Below, piece by piece: positions 24,581 to 24,635 of a stretch of 24,635 bases of DNA. The stretch is from an uncultured Lactobacillus sp. (GTDB lineage Bacteria; Bacillota; Bacilli; Lactobacillales; Lactobacillaceae). The stretch lies in contig CAOOYH010000015.1 of assembly GCA_948500755.1 (NCBI GenBank), forward strand, positions 1 to 24,635, given 5' to 3'. A program made the position numbers and the translations under genes. Below the pieces are notes generated by a model. That model was given only the letters and a program-made list of their open reading frames with translations. It ran no database searches and was not told where the DNA came from. Each line of letters begins with the position of its first letter. Positions within the stretch are counted from its first letter, which is position 1.

Positions 24581-24635
24581 TGAAGTGCCATAGAAAAGTT
24601 AGACATTTATAAAATTTTAAAGATTTGATAATACA
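24581..24635. mobile_element. Probable left end of an IS3-family (IS150/IS1223-like) insertion sequence
   Basis: The last 55 bases begin TGAAGTGCC and contain AAAAGTTAGACATT, the pattern I recognise from terminal inverted repeats of IS3-family elements of lactobacilli. An AT-rich stretch follows, where the first transposase ORF would be expected beyond the window. No transposase is visible, so this rests on motif recognition alone. Confidence 0.5.

Noticed and set aside
24554..24587. Inverted repeat ACTTCAT / ATGAAGT flanking the cfa end
   Set aside because: The right arm is part of the IS-like terminus and the loop is about 20 bases, so it is most likely a coincidence and not a structure.
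1..24635. CRISPR arrays, tRNA or rRNA genes, prophage genes
   Set aside because: No repeated spacer pattern, cloverleaf or rRNA-like stretch, and no phage-type genes were seen on either strand.

Overview
The window reads as a low-GC Gram-positive chromosome segment, most likely a Lactobacillus of the acidophilus/gasseri-johnsonii kind. The evidence is the AT-rich sequence, the strong Shine-Dalgarno sites, the type-C replicative polymerase (PolC), the gene order rpsB-tsf-pyrH-frr-uppS-cdsA-rseP-proS-polC-rimP-nusA-ylxR-ylxQ-infB-rbfA-truB-ribF, and the protein sequences themselves. The species call is recognition from memory and was not searched.

From high to low coordinates, the minus strand carries a housekeeping block that the punctuation in the sequence divides into transcription units. 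(1) A methyltransferase/GIY-YIG fusion gene (21594-22616). (2) rpsB-tsf, with its own promoter and leader, closed by a strong intrinsic terminator at 19551-19574. (3) pyrH-frr-uppS-cdsA-rseP-proS-polC, covering UMP synthesis, ribosome recycling, the lipid carrier for the cell wall, phospholipid precursor, intramembrane protease, prolyl-tRNA synthetase and replication. Its genes are tightly packed. (4) rimP-nusA-ylxR-ylxQ-infB-rbfA, covering 30S maturation, transcription elongation and initiation factor IF2. It is preceded by a good promoter that lies upstream of an intrinsic terminator, a layout that predicts attenuation. (5) truB-ribF, placed directly behind a terminator hairpin. RbfA, RimP, TruB, IF2, S2 and EF-Ts make this a ribosome and translation neighbourhood.

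The left edge (1-1980) is accessory. It holds an Lsa-type ABC-F ribosome-protection gene, followed 15 bases on by a truncated GyrI-like gene. The roughly 260-base leader of the ABC-F gene is the most interesting part of the window. It contains an intrinsic terminator, a perfectly complementary upstream 13-mer that can act as antiterminator, and two tiny upstream ORFs. One of these encodes MGIFFIIA, which resembles the start of the ErmC leader peptide. Together these look like a ribosome-stalling, antibiotic-sensing attenuator.

The right edge (22649-24635) is on the plus strand: a PlsC-like acyltransferase and a cyclopropane fatty acid synthase, both acting on membrane lipids. The window ends in what looks like the left end of an IS3-family insertion sequence, which appears to have split the cfa terminator.

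No tRNA, rRNA or CRISPR array was seen. The only gene-free stretch of notable size (1714-1973) is filled by the ABC-F leader.
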